NCBI GenBank assembly: GCA_020055645.1
Contig: CM034546.1
Span: 65,720,001 to 65,784,000, forward strand
DNA length: 64,000 nucleotides
Direction: 5' to 3'
Source of the DNA: Tomocerus qinae
Lineage: Eukaryota > Arthropoda > Collembola > Entomobryomorpha > Tomoceridae
The position numbers and the translations under genes are program-made. Each line of letters starts with the position of its first letter. Within the stretch, counting starts at the first letter, position 1. The notes below the pieces were generated by a model. That model was not told the DNA's origin, made no database searches, and was given only the letters and a program-made list of their open reading frames with translations. Shown here piece by piece: positions 9,940 through 21,484 of the stretch.

Positions 9940-12554
9940 TTAATTTCTCCGCTGCATCCGTTTTGAATTGAGTTGCTTATTCACATAGTTAATTCTAATG
10001 TGTATTCTGGTTTTAGCATACAATTTAACGATTTCCTCCGACACATTTGAGAACAACTCTTTCAGCTTTTGAATTAAAGTTTTTAATACATTTTCACCAC
10101 GGTAGATTCCAAACTTGTCCCCCTTTTCACAAAACAAGTGTAAAAAAACATTTTCAAACTCCATGAACATATTGAGGAAATCGTAGGAAGGCACTGCTAA
10201 TGATCCTCTCGATAAATTTTCGGTAAAGCTAGCTGGATTACGGTTTTCACTTTGAAACAGTTGAGGATCCTTTTGTTTCAGTTTACGGAGTATGTAACCA
10301 GCAACATATTCTTTACCGTAGAAGGAGCACTTTTCTTTATTCGACATGGATGTCACTTTCTCAGTCCAATTATCAGAATTAGTAGAATCAAAATCAGACA
10401 TACTTAAATCTTCAAAAATATCATCAGTGGTATTGTCTTCATTGTCATTTTGACTGACCATAAGGGGAGATAAAAGTTTATATGACAAGAAAGGGTTCTC
10501 CTCTTCTGTTTCGACTGGAGCCGTCCTAACTTTTCCAAACGTCCACCCAAGTAAAAGATTCTTAACTCTATACTTGGCATCTACCGCATTAGGTGTTTCA
10601 CTTGTACCTCCATTTGCTCGGATCACACTGAAAGCGTTTTCCAGCACATCTTGATTCAGTCGATGTGTAAGAATGTACTGAATTTTGAACTTGCTTTTCA
10701 TTTCTTGGTACAGACCTTTCAATGATGTGATATTATTACATGACATTAGTTTCACTGGGATCTCTGGAGTTCATGATATCAAAACTGTCATTAACAAGCT
10801 TGATAAAGTCCGCAGCAGCCTTTTTGTTAGGAAAAACTTCTAAAAAAAGCAGTACTTGTAGTTCCAGATAGCAATTCGCAAGCTGCCCGGACTCTCTGCC
10901 TTTCTCTGCCTTTTAAATTAATATGATAATCGGTCAGCTTATGTTAGATTTTAAATTCGTTACTGTCTGCTTTCAAAAGCATTTCTAGATCCTTCCTTTC
11001 AATTTTTTCTTTGCATGACAATGTAAATCCGTAGTCCACAAGATTATTTCTTAGAAGTTTAATTAAATGAGGTCCATCAGGAGAATACCAAACCTTTTCG
11101 GATGTCACGGGATGGAGAATAAAAGTTTTGTCAACGGTTATCCCAAGTTGATTCAATATCCCTCGATTAGTTCCTCCAAGATCACAAACAAAGCCTTTAA
11201 CTATAACTCCAACTGAATAGCATTGTTTGATTATGTTATAAATGGTTTCCACCGTCATTTGGTCAAAACTGTAGTAGACTGGCTGCTTCCACTTTCCACA
11301 TTGAGCCCTTATTATTCCCAAATTCAAGTACTTTTTGTGCCCATAAACTTTATCCTCGTGTTTGTCATAACAAGCCGATGAATCAATACACATTTCATCA
11401 AACGAGAAAACTGCCTGTCTTTTCAGCTCGCTGAGTGAAGCAAACTCATGTTTTAGTAGATTTAAGACGCTCTGCTGGATTCCAGGTTTCATTTCTATTT
11501 TCTGGCAGAATCGTTGAATAGTTGACACTCCAGGTAAGGGAATGTTAAACACTTCTCTGACAAACCGGTAGCATCCTGTTGATTTCGCTCGCAAAGAAAT
11601 GGCTCTTGCGATGTCGATTTCCGTCCACATAGCTTTCTTTTGCTTTGTTTGAATTATTTTCAATTGTGTCGGGGTAAAAATATGAGAAAACTTCTTCAAA
11701 ATATTTGACTTCCCTTCTACACGTAGTAATTTACATTCTTTCCTTTTCATGGATAGATTTTCTTTAAGAAGAGTCACTTGAGTTTTCAGTAGTTGGTATC
11801 GGTTATTATTACGCATTCTCTTTTGGTTTTCCTTTTTATTCTTTACGGCTTTCGCTTTTCTGCATTTTTTTATTATTTCACGCAAATGCTTGTTTCTGTT
11901 AACCAAACGTTGAGTGAATGTAGGGTCATCAGTCAATCTCTCTGGTTCTATCTCATTTTGAATTATTTCTGTATAACCGTGTAACAATTTCGGATAGGCA
12001 GAAAGTGTGGTTGAAACATCAAATCTATACAGAAAATTGTTTGTGTTAACTGTCCTACATTAAGGAATTGATATTTTCCTAAAATATCTGTTTTAATTAT
12101 ATGTACGTGATTTTTATGACTGTTCCATTTTCCAGTCTTGCCAAAAAGAAGTTATTATGTTTCTTCCTTCCACAATCAGGTAGTTTAATAGTGTACTGGT
12201 GTTGAGGCAGCATTTCTAATAACATTAAATTAATGGTTAGTGTAAGTCGATTTTCCCGGAATTGTTCTGCTTATTTTCAATTACAATATAAATACCTGGA
12301 AGATTTTGAGTAGGTACAACTCTATCTATGAGTTTGGTACGACCCTTGGAATCTTTCATGAAATCTCGAGTTTCAAAATGTCTATCGCATATTCTGCGAT
12401 TATCCTTGCCATTTCCCTTATCTTCTAAACTGCAATTAGATAGCCATATGGAACGTAAACAAGCATCCATCGGCATACGATGAAGGGTAAATTCCACCCT
12501 ATTTTCTTTGGTTTGTCGATTGTTCAAACAACCCTTGATATCGCAGTGTGACAT
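9940..12554 (-). pseudogene. THAP-domain P-element transposase, frameshifted
   Basis: Exon 1, 12554-12296, encodes a THAP zinc finger: C-x4-C (CDIKGC), later C-x2-H (CDRH) and the VVPTQNLP box. It ends in phase 1 at CCAG|GTATTT. Exon 2 begins at 11968 (TATACAG|AA) in matching phase and holds a basic coiled region, then transposase motifs FSFDEM, GFVCDLGGTNRGI and DGPHLIKLLRNNL. A stop closes this frame at 10944. Sequence at 10940-10750 resembles family sequence in another frame (DFIKLVNDSFDIMNSRD), and the C-terminal part (YILTHRLNQDVLENAFS) continues at 10755-9940. At least two frame changes therefore separate the three pieces. The role would be cut-and-paste transposition; this copy is inactive. 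The nearest known relatives are THAP9 and Drosophila P. Confidence 0.85.
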
Positions 12555-12844
12555 TTTAAACAAAGCTCCAATTGCAGTTCGTGTAAGTACTAGAATCTAC
12601 TCTCACAAACTCACTGTACTGTAGCATTTATGTATCACGAACAATCATAAATTATGATAGGACCAAGAGCCATAAAGTACTATAGGTAGTCAAACAAAGT
12701 CATAATTTGTTGTGGATCTAAATTGGCAAATTCAGATCCACAAATGAAAAAAATGAATTTTCAATATTCAAATATCAAAATTCTTGAGACAACCTTACTA
12801 AAGCACGCATACATTCAGTCTCACTATGGCTACAGGCAACTTTG
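12400..12844. repeat. Right long terminal inverted repeat of the P-type element
   Basis: Partner of 8938-9360. It includes the transposase promoter side and the first coding bases of the THAP exon, so the gene start lies inside the repeat. Confidence 0.75.
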
Positions 12845-12853
12845 CCTATGAAT
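12845..12853. repeat. Target-site duplication, right
   Basis: CCTATGAAT, identical to 8929-8937. Confidence 0.8.
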
Positions 12854-14376
12854 GTTACATACCTGCTGTTAGCGGTGACATCCTTCCATAGAGTGTATGC
12901 GACACAATGGGATAATAGATCAAATTAAGTTTTCTACAACGGATAACTTTTCAATAATCACTTATGATTTTCAAAATGTCAACTTTTTTGCGGTCACAGT
13001 GGAGCAATGCAAATGTTTTTCATTTAAAAATACATTTTATTATCCGTTATGTACAGGATTTGTACGATGAATATTTTTGATAGCTACACTATTTAAAAGT
13101 CCACAATATTATACGCATCGTGACTTTTGGTTGACATGATCCTAGAATTCCGTGTCACATTTCACATTACTGAGTCAATAATAATAATATAGCTTTCTAT
13201 GTAATTAAATGCTATCTATAATTATATAGATGGGTTGATTTTCCAACTATTTAAACCAGCAATCCCTAAAACGGGTATAAAGCCAAATTTAGAATACTAA
13301 GTGGAAACATTAATCATCAAAGCTTTGTCTTACAATTGATTCTTCTTCAAAACGAATTCAACGAAATTATTACTACTATGTTAATTTACTTAGGGACTCT
13401 TTATATACATAAAATATTACACTTAAATCTGCCTGCTAGCTCCTTATAGAGGGAATTAAAGCTTTTCGAGTATCTAACTCTGTATAGGTATTAAATTAAT
13501 TGTAATGTCCACCATAGGTTTTTGGTATTTCGTAATTACAAAGCAGAGTTGTTCGGAAAGATAAATTAGTTAATAGCATTCTCTTAATCACTCACCTTAG
13601 TAGACACCATTTTATTATCATGGAGCTATACAGGACTACAAGAAGGTGTAGGAACTTTCAGAAAAATCGGCTCAACGACAGCAAGATATTATGCGATTTT
13701 CAGTTTTAGAATCCACCAAATCACCAAGATTTTTAAGACGAGCATAAAAGACTTACTGAAAAACATGTTTTAAGTCGTCAAAAATTGAATTTGAAAATTT
13801 GGATGTACTGATATTTGAAGAAGTTGTTCATTTTACCCTATTCCACAATACTTGTTAAAGTGCAATCGCAATTTGGCGACAGAATGCATTTTTGTTTGCC
13901 CCATAATTTTTTGAATAATATAATTTCCGACCACAAACATGAATATGATTACAAACCAAGCAAGTTAATGCATTTTAATTATTTATTTTAGCTAATATAT
14001 AAAGGCCCTTCAGGTTCATATCGCATGGATATCGTGCATTTAATCAGCTTATAATTAACATAATTTATGGCAAAACGGTTTTTAACATTTATTTATATTT
14101 ATTAATTGTTTGAATGATATTTTATATCTCTAATTTAGTTTATACTACAGTCAGAAAATTTAAACTGATTACCAATGATTTCTGATTACATGTGACAATT
14201 TGGTAATTGGGTAGTATGAATACATGAAAAAGACTTTAAAATAAAAGTAATGAAATATGAAGTTAAACAAAGGTTTGTTTAACTTTGTTCACGGAAAGCG
14301 TTACCAATACAAAATGTTTTATGTTGCCAGGCACACAAATTATCTTTTAAGATGCTATGATATTATGTATTACAAT
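12854..14376. other. 3' flank of an IR-like gene, part of a duplicated unit
   Basis: Parts of this flank recur downstream of the other subfamily A genes. About 13100-13170 (CGTGACTTTTG, TTGACATG) matches 28680-28740. About 13430-13530 (CTGCCTGCTAGC, GTATCTAACTC) matches 25440-25540. No coding sequence seen. Confidence 0.5.
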
Positions 14377-16467
14377 TTAATTCAAACGATTGCCAACTCT
14401 CATGGTTTGAAAAACTTTTGAAATAAATGTTGTAAATCTGAATGTAATCAGCATTCTAAAACGTAACACAAATTCCCAAGCAAAAACAATTATACAAATT
14501 CCAACTAAAATAGAATAAATATAAAACCCAGAAACGATATTTGAACTAAGAGACAAAACAATGATGCTACTGACAGAATTTTTAAAGCGCAAGCTCTCTT
14601 TAGATAAATTAAATATTTTGTATAATTCCTTCCACCAATAGAATATTCCAGACTGTATCAATTTACTGAAGAGCATCGCCGTTTCTCCGCCATCTTTACG
14701 ACCAATGACCCATCCAAAATTTGTAGCCAGAATTGCTTCGTTTCCCCTTCCAAAAACTTTACGTCTTCCTTTGAAACGTGGGACGAATGTATCCAGATGG
14801 TCGTCAAAATCGATGAATGCACTTTCAGAGCACTTTGAGGTGATTTCTTCTGATGATTTGTTTTTAGGCAAAATCAAACGCTGAGTAATAAATCGGATTG
14901 TTTTCTCATCCACTACACTTCTTTTGGTTGTGATTTCAAAGTTTTCCCTAGCATCTTGCATAGTGTTTAACAAATTATTTAATCTCAATCCAACATCAAA
15001 ACACATATGTGAATAATTTCCCACACAGACATCATGGGATTTAGACAATGTTCTGGAATAAAATTGAAAGTTTTCAATTTCCTTAAAAGTCACTGGATAA
15101 ATGTTTGGAATCGGTGCAGTAATTTCTGTAGTTACAATTCCAATGTATGCATTGGACAAGACTACAACAGCCAACAGCCATCCTGTACTAATGATTCTGA
15201 ATTTAGCTGAAGAGCACTCTGGAATATTGGGCAGACACATATTGTACATAAATGTAGATGCGACGAAAATAACAGATCGAACAAATCCCAATTTCCTGAA
15301 CATAAAATGCACAGCAATGACCAATATTGTTCCAGATGCCAAAATAGCATACCATGATTCAACTTTATAAGGCTTAATATACATTTCAAAGGAACCATAG
15401 TCAGCAGTTAAAGAATGGCACGTGATGAAATTAAATCCTGTCGATCGTGTCATAGAAACGGAAGATTTTAGTACCATTTGTTGCATTTCTACAGGACTAT
15501 TAACAAGAATAGTGTTAAATAAACTTGACATAGGACGTTTTAGATCAGGGATATACAAATCTCTTTGGCCAGTAGCCACTATCGATTCATTTCCCCTTTT
15601 TGACATTGATTCCGCCAGAAAAAGCGATATCTCACTTAAACTCTTATCTCTGAAGGGGTTGAAACTGTAACTTGGACTATATTGCTGTTTGTATAAAACA
15701 GCTTTTGCATCTTTCAAAAATCCAACCTCATTTACTGAAGCAATCCAGTTCACGACTTTTCTGTTTTGAAATTGTTTTGCTCTTATCATCGTTTTTAAAC
15801 AGTCCGTACGTTTGTCATTATGGCGACAACGTAAAGTTATCCGTTTAGAATCTCGACAATTGCCACATACTAACATTAAATACTCCTTTATATCACCGTT
15901 TGGCCATTTATCAAATGTTATTAACCTCAGATGTTCAAAGTGTCGAGCCAGGAACTCCCAACGTTGAGACAAATAAATGTCCGCCATTTCTTGCCTTAGA
16001 CTTCTATGGAAATTTATTGCATCTGTGTATCCCATAATGACATCAATATACATTTCACTATAGGATCGCAATATTTCATGAGTCAGGAGTGACAGCATGG
16101 CTATAAGGCCATTTGGTTGATAAACTCCTCCGTTTTGAAAAGTCAGGGAAATGCATTGAGATTTTGCATGCGTCGTGTTTGAATAGTGTAACCAGTTGCC
16201 TTTGTCTTTTGGGTCGGGTGTGAAACTTCCTTGACTAAGATCGTAACCTAAAATCTGAGTCAGCAGTCCTGTATGGCTATAAACGAATATTGGTCTCGTC
16301 ACTGGTTCAAGTCTCAGTTCCTCTTTCGACATTCCGTGCAGGATTACATACGAATAACAATCTTGGTGTACATTCAGCCAAAAATTTAAAACTGACGATG
16401 CAGTCCACAAACAATTAAATTGCACAAACACTAAAAGGGAAAAAACTAAACCAATCGAAAAATTCAT
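14377..16467 (-). CDS. Divergent ionotropic-receptor-like chemoreceptor (subfamily A, copy 1), intact
   Basis: A single-exon frame of 696 codons. ATG 16467 starts a signal peptide (MNFSIGLVFSLLVFVQ, cleavage probably near residue 24). The extracellular part shares with its paralogues VLNFWLNVHQDCYSY, HYSNTTHAKSQC and TGFNFITCHSL. The channel-like module follows: a first helix at about 372-392 (WYAILASGTILVI), a hydrophobic pore-side segment at about 398-416, a third helix leading into LSNAYIGIVTTEITAP at about 428-450 and a last helix at about 634-667. This topology and the S/T-N-A-Y-x-G-I-V-T-T motif fit arthropod ionotropic receptors related to glutamate-gated channels, but the classic glutamate-binding residues are not evident. 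The family call is therefore by topology. Probable role: ligand-gated cation channel in chemosensory neurons. No lesion seen. Confidence 0.65.
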   Translation of the reverse strand: MNFSIGLVFSLLVFVQFNCLWTASSVLNFWLNVHQDCYSYVILHGMSKEELRLEPVTRPIFVYSHTGLLTQILGYDLSQGSFTPDPKDKGNWLHYSNTTHAKSQCISLTFQNGGVYQPNGLIAMLSLLTHEILRSYSEMYIDVIMGYTDAINFHRSLRQEMADIYLSQRWEFLARHFEHLRLITFDKWPNGDIKEYLMLVCGNCRDSKRITLRCRHNDKRTDCLKTMIRAKQFQNRKVVNWIASVNEVGFLKDAKAVLYKQQYSPSYSFNPFRDKSLSEISLFLAESMSKRGNESIVATGQRDLYIPDLKRPMSSLFNTILVNSPVEMQQMVLKSSVSMTRSTGFNFITCHSLTADYGSFEMYIKPYKVESWYAILASGTILVIAVHFMFRKLGFVRSVIFVASTFMYNMCLPNIPECSSAKFRIISTGWLLAVVVLSNAYIGIVTTEITAPIPNIYPVTFKEIENFQFYSRTLSKSHDVCVGNYSHMCFDVGLRLNNLLNTMQDARENFEITTKRSVVDEKTIRFITQRLILPKNKSSEEITSKCSESAFIDFDDHLDTFVPRFKGRRKVFGRGNEAILATNFGWVIGRKDGGETAMLFSKLIQSGIFYWWKELYKIFNLSKESLRFKNSVSSIIVLSLSSNIVSGFYIYSILVGICIIVFAWEFVLRFRMLITFRFTTFISKVFQTMRVGNRLN

Positions 16468-17119
16468 TTTGAAATTTCCAGGATTTATTTAAAATTGAAA
16501 GAGATGTATATTTTGTGCCAGTCGTAATAAAATCACTAAATAACAATTTCATATTATAATAACAATCCTTCCTGAAAATGAATGGCTGAAATGCAAATTT
16601 ATTGCAATTTATCTGCTGTAATATATCTGACTACTATGACTGAAATACGCTAAAACAATTGACAGTAGATTTTCTCCAAAACTATAACGACTTTAACTCT
16701 CAATTCGAATTTTAAAAAATCGTACTTACTATACTTGAATGTGCCAACAAGCTACTGGAACTATAATTTTTATATTTGACTAGCAACTTAAATATCTGTT
16801 AAACCAAAATAAATGTTATTTATTGATTACATCCGCTTCGTAGTTGGTATAATATAATAGGTGAAAAGAAAGTGTATTAAGGCATGTTGTTTATTCCATT
16901 GAATAAATAAGTAAACTACACTTTCTTAACAATCTAAAACATTATAACTCTACTGAGAACTGTGAGCACTAATTAAATGGTATTTCTACTTGAGCCAATT
17001 AATGAACGACACTTTATGCTATATATAGTACAATATAATATACATATAGTTATATAACCACATGTAATTTCTACAATTATACTAATGGATGGAATATTTA
17101 ATAATAGTATAGCTATACA
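16468..17119. other. 5' flank of the IR-like gene
   Basis: AT-rich upstream region; no clear promoter motif or other gene seen. Confidence 0.35.
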
Positions 17120-17200
17120 TCCATAGATTTTTACAGCTAATAAGTACACATTAAGCCATAAATTTACAACTGACAACGCAGTGCACAAATATGAAAATTA
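17120..17200 (-). pseudogene. Relic of an IR-like subfamily A N-terminus
   Basis: On the minus strand from about 17188 the frame reads CTALSVVNLWLNVY, matching the CTASSVLNFWLNVHQ found just after the signal peptide in the intact genes. The match stops after about 15 residues and the following codons are unrelated hydrophobic sequence. Just an exon-start remnant; the rest of the gene is gone or unrecognisable. Confidence 0.45.
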
Positions 17201-18826
17201 CTGAAAACTAGAGAAACAAAAAAACGGAGCCAGAAATCTGTCTTAAAAGTTCTTGTATTCAGAATTCAAATTTTTAAATGCTGTGTGATAAATTGGACCC
17301 TTTCACAGTTCTGAGAACTGCATAATACTAGATTTTGTATCATTTAAATTTTCTAATTGGTTTGTGTAAAGCGCCTACTCAACAAATTTGATTTTTCTGC
17401 AAAATGAATTCAAGGAATTCATCACTATGGTGTGGTGATGACCGTCTGGTACAAGACGACCAACGATTACTAATATAATATCGTCGTCTATTTTATTTTG
17501 AGCTTTTGACATATTATATTATGATTATGTTGTATCTGTATTATACATTTATTAGACCGTACCACTCCACTGTGCTATAGAAGAACAGCAGACATCTGAC
17601 ACGAAATATTCTTTGTATTCCTTAGTGACAAGAGCTGACTAATAATAATTAATTTCCGTGGCAATAAATCCATAGGAAATAAAAATGCATTTTAAAACTG
17701 TAATATGGAATGATTATCATTAATCGGTGATAATTATATAGATTGTGATATTTTATTATATTACTTTAGCCCTTTGTAATTGTAATAATGTTTTAAAATG
17801 TATATTTTGATTGCATCTTGATCTGTAGTAACTTACTAACTCACGGGTGTTGTAGACCATGTAAAATTAAGTTAGAATTTTGTGATAATTATAGATGCGG
17901 GATGACAGAGGAATATACTAAGTCGTGTTATATTGGAAGGTTGCTATATAGTTGATCCACACTGATCTGCTTTGGATGTCGTATGTAATTGATAAGCTGT
18001 GGAAGCTCCTTTACTTATACCGTCAGCACACATCCTTCACATTAAAATTTAAGTTTTATTCTAGCTACTTAAAGAATTAGTAATAAATAGCTAAATACTT
18101 ATAGACGTTGAACCAACTCGGAATGGAAATAGTATGCATCGATTTATGAAATATTAGAATATATGATGGAAAATAAATATGGATTGACCTTCGCGTAAAT
18201 TAAATAGAATGGCGATATGACTATGACCTCTGCCACATATGAATAAAAGTAATCATAATGTTGTACGTTACACTGCCCTTTAATTACTTCATTTAATTAA
18301 ACATGTATACTAAAGTTAACTTCATTATAATATTATATTAGTTTGTAATAATATATGTATCAATGTTATATTAGTAATTGCTCCAAACATTAAGTATGTC
18401 CATAAATTCACTATAATAATCAAACTCATATACTATCTATATCAATCGTAGGTATTATTACTAAGAAACATTTTACAGATGTAATAAACTTAATACGTAT
18501 AAATAAATCATTATTTCTGGTGCTAAACTTCACTAATATATCAATTGCAAGTAGTCAAGTCAATTCTTAAATAAATTCTTCCTCTGTAAAATAAACAATA
18601 AAAAAACTAACTATATCAACTAAATAACATCAAAGTCATAAAGAATTAATTCTGATCCATGAAATAATGTACAGATTAGAAAAAATAGCTGCTCTCCATT
18701 GTACTCACGGGATTATTGATAACGACGGTGATGGAGACCTGAACTGTCGGAGTCGCAGACAATGGACTTGTTTTCTTCATTTCCGACCGATGCGTATCTC
18801 TCAGGTGGATAAGGCGACTCAAAACT
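17201..18826. other. AT-rich intergenic stretch
   Basis: Nothing coding or structured recognised on either strand. Confidence 0.4.
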
Positions 18827-20973
18827 TTAGGATCCTGCACTGTTTTCTGCGATCAAATCTTGAGAAAGTACACGGCAAATGGCATCTGATAAGTCACTTC
18901 TGTATCCAATGTTGGCTTTCTTGATTTGGTTGTTGTCTTTGGCATCCATCAACACTTTTGCAAAAAGCTCCAAATAAGGACGTCCCATGAAGATGTCATC
19001 GTACTTCATGCACAGGTTGTTAAGAGTGTTGACCATGATCAAACCAAATCGGATCATTTCCCTTTTCTCCCTCAGGTCCTCAGCACTAGCGGGTGGAATT
19101 TCTTCTTCAGCGGATGAATTTCGTGCTTCATTCTCAGTAAGACATCCGTACTGATCGGAATAGTAACTAGTCAGTCTTCGCTTCTTCGGATTGTACGGGG
19201 ATTTCTTTGGACTTTGAATACCTGTCATTGTTTTAAGAAAAAGTAAAAATTTCAATCTCTTGATATGGTCAATGAAGTTTTAATAGTAATTATCAACTTA
19301 CGAGAATCATAAGGATTCCGCATCACAGAAATTTCTTCATTCCAGTAATTAGTCGAATCTTCTCCAAGTGGATTTGACCAGGAAGATCCACAAGTTGTCT
19401 GCCCTTCAGGTTCATCTTTGCAAGTATTCTGATCGACTGTCTCTTCATCCTCTATCTGGGCGTCCAAATCAATTATCAGAGATCCACTGTGGTCTGATTC
19501 ACTCGAATCTTCATTATGTAGCTGGGGAGTTGGGGGGCGGATTACAATGTAGGACTTTGTCGAGGAACTCATTCCCGGAGATACCAATGGTGGACAGTCT
19601 AAGCGATTCTGTTGATCTTCATCATGGCAAGAATTCAATTGATTTTGATTTGGCGAATTGACGGCGTCTTCATCTGGTGCGCGATGGAAAGTCATCGATT
19701 CCTTTGGAGACAAATGGATTGTTACCGATTCGATTGTCGTTCTGGAAAGATTTATTGCTGGCTTTTCTGCTTTGTTGACAATTATTACTTCCTCGGGTGT
19801 TTCGGGAATAGATTCATTGGGCTCCCTGGAAGACGATTTACTTGGTTCACGGGGAACAGATTCATTTGGTTTGGCATTACTTCGTTCATTGTCAGGATTC
19901 TAAAATTGAATAAAATAAATAATTTATATGCAAAATTAGATTTTGAATTCTGATTATGTTTTACTTATATTATATGTTTAGGTGGGTATAGTATACTCTT
20001 TGAAAATGTATATTAAAAATAGCGTTGGTTATTCATTAAATATTCTTACCAGGAATGATACTACTGGTGCATTTTCTGCATCGTTGACAGTTAAAAATTG
20101 TTTTGATGCTCTGGCAATGGATTTGCCGTGTCCTCTGTAACGACGTTTTCGCTGTCCTCTGGAACCCGATTTGCTTTGAGCACTGGGAGTTGATTGATAT
20201 GGTTGGCGAACACTTTGATCATTATCAGAATTCTAATATCAAAATTATAATAAGAATTAGCTACATGGACTAATATTGTGGCTGTGTTGAAAGATTTGGT
20301 ATTAAAATATATGTTCAAAATGCGAGTTTAATTTTAAATTATAACTAGAAATAGTTAAATAATCTTACGGGCAGAGATATCCATTTGTGATTCTTAATCC
20401 ACTTCATGACATGCTGCATCCCAACTTTGTCATCTTCCAGCTGTATAAATGCCAAAAGTTGTAGCGCCCAACGTATTGATCCAGGTGGAAGATTTCCCTC
20501 ACGACCAAAAGGGTACAGCCTCTTCCATTCTTCGATCCGCGACTTTCTTTTCTTACTCAGAACGACTGCTACGACTCTTTCTTCCTTTTTGGGGGACTCA
20601 TCCTCCTTCGGCTGAGGCAATGGCAATATTGGACGGAAATAGTGACTCGACGGTGAAGAAGGACGAAGCGGAGCCAAAGACGACTTACAACGACGGGACG
20701 GACCTTGCTTCTCAGATGAAGATTCCGACGCTGAGCTCTTTGAAATGGCTGGAGACGGCGACTTGGTTTTCCTTTCTGCATGCCAACTGCGTCTTGATGG
20801 AGATGAGAATATTTCCCTACATCTAAAATAATCAATAATCACCAGTAAAATGATCAGTTTTAAGCCGTGTAATGCATAATAAATGGTAACTTGTATATAG
20901 TTATAAAGTTATTATTTTATAATTAAACATATTATTACCTTTCAACGCTTTCATATTTGGGTCTCAAATCCAT
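18827..20973 (-). CDS. Five-exon gene for a 554-aa largely disordered, probably nuclear protein of unknown function
   Basis: Exons 20973-20939, 20822-20369, 20232-20050, 19899-19302 and 19221-18827 join with consistent phases (2, 0, 0, 1) at GT-AG borders and total exactly 555 codons with TAA. The first third is Ser/Pro/Lys/Arg-rich (SPSRRSW, SSASESSSEK), then a more structured, Trp-containing stretch (RIEEWKRLYPFGREG through MKWIKNHKWISLP, about residues 100-163). Exons 3 and 4 start alike (NSDNDQS / NPDNERS) and share later VNxAE motifs, so one is probably a duplicate of the other. The middle is acidic. The C-terminus (about 465-554, EKREMIRFGLIMVNTLNNLC, YLELFAKVLMDA) looks helical. Basic, low-complexity composition suggests a nuclear or chromatin role, which is inference only. 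No family recognised. Confidence 0.7.
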
Positions 20974-21484
20974 TTCAATGTTCGTTTTGTCTCCGCTACC
21001 TTCAAGAATTTAAAATGGCTTGGGACTTTGTTGTCTCAGTTACAAAAAGGGAAGAATTGTTTTAGAAGAAGTAGCAAAATCACTTGAATGTTGTCAATAT
21101 TTTCTGGGAACCAGCTTGAGCCAGAGAACCTGGAACCAGAGAGAAGTTACCAGCTTGACAGTCTGCAACCAATTAACTGAATACAAAAGGCTACCTTCCC
21201 ATTTAACATATTATCTGTAAAGGGGGTGACAAACTAGTCCTATCACAGTTACCTTGAATGTGCCTGGTGGATCTAGGGGCTCCTCGGATCATGATTCCTG
21301 ACCCCTTAAAAAATGTTATAAAACACAAAGAAAAGCCTTTTGCGCCTGTGCGCTTTTATAGTTTCGAATATGCATATTACAGGTAAGATAAAATATTCAA
21401 ATGTAAATTATTTTGTTTATTCAGTGGACTTTGAATTCGCTTGTTAAACCTGTAGGACGCATGTCGCCTTATTTATTAAATAGA

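Larger units (their letters stand above)
8938..12844 (-). mobile_element. P-element/THAP9-type DNA transposon, 3.9 kb, defective
   Basis: The element runs from CAAAGTTGC (8938) to GCAACTTTG (12844) and is flanked by the direct repeat CCTATGAAT on both sides. P elements make 8-bp duplications; nine matching bases here fit that with one chance match. Very long inverted repeats occupy about 8938-9360 and 12400-12844. Between them, on the minus strand, lies a transposase with an N-terminal THAP zinc finger. The left arm carries a degenerate copy of the THAP start (MSHCDIKGC then a stop at about 9263). A foldback element is nested at 9459-9712. The transposase frame is broken, so this copy cannot be autonomous. 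Confidence 0.88.

Noticed and set aside
21020..21220. 66-codon plus-strand open frame upstream of the satellite
   Set aside because: Lies just upstream of the 554-aa gene's start on the other strand, with no coding features.
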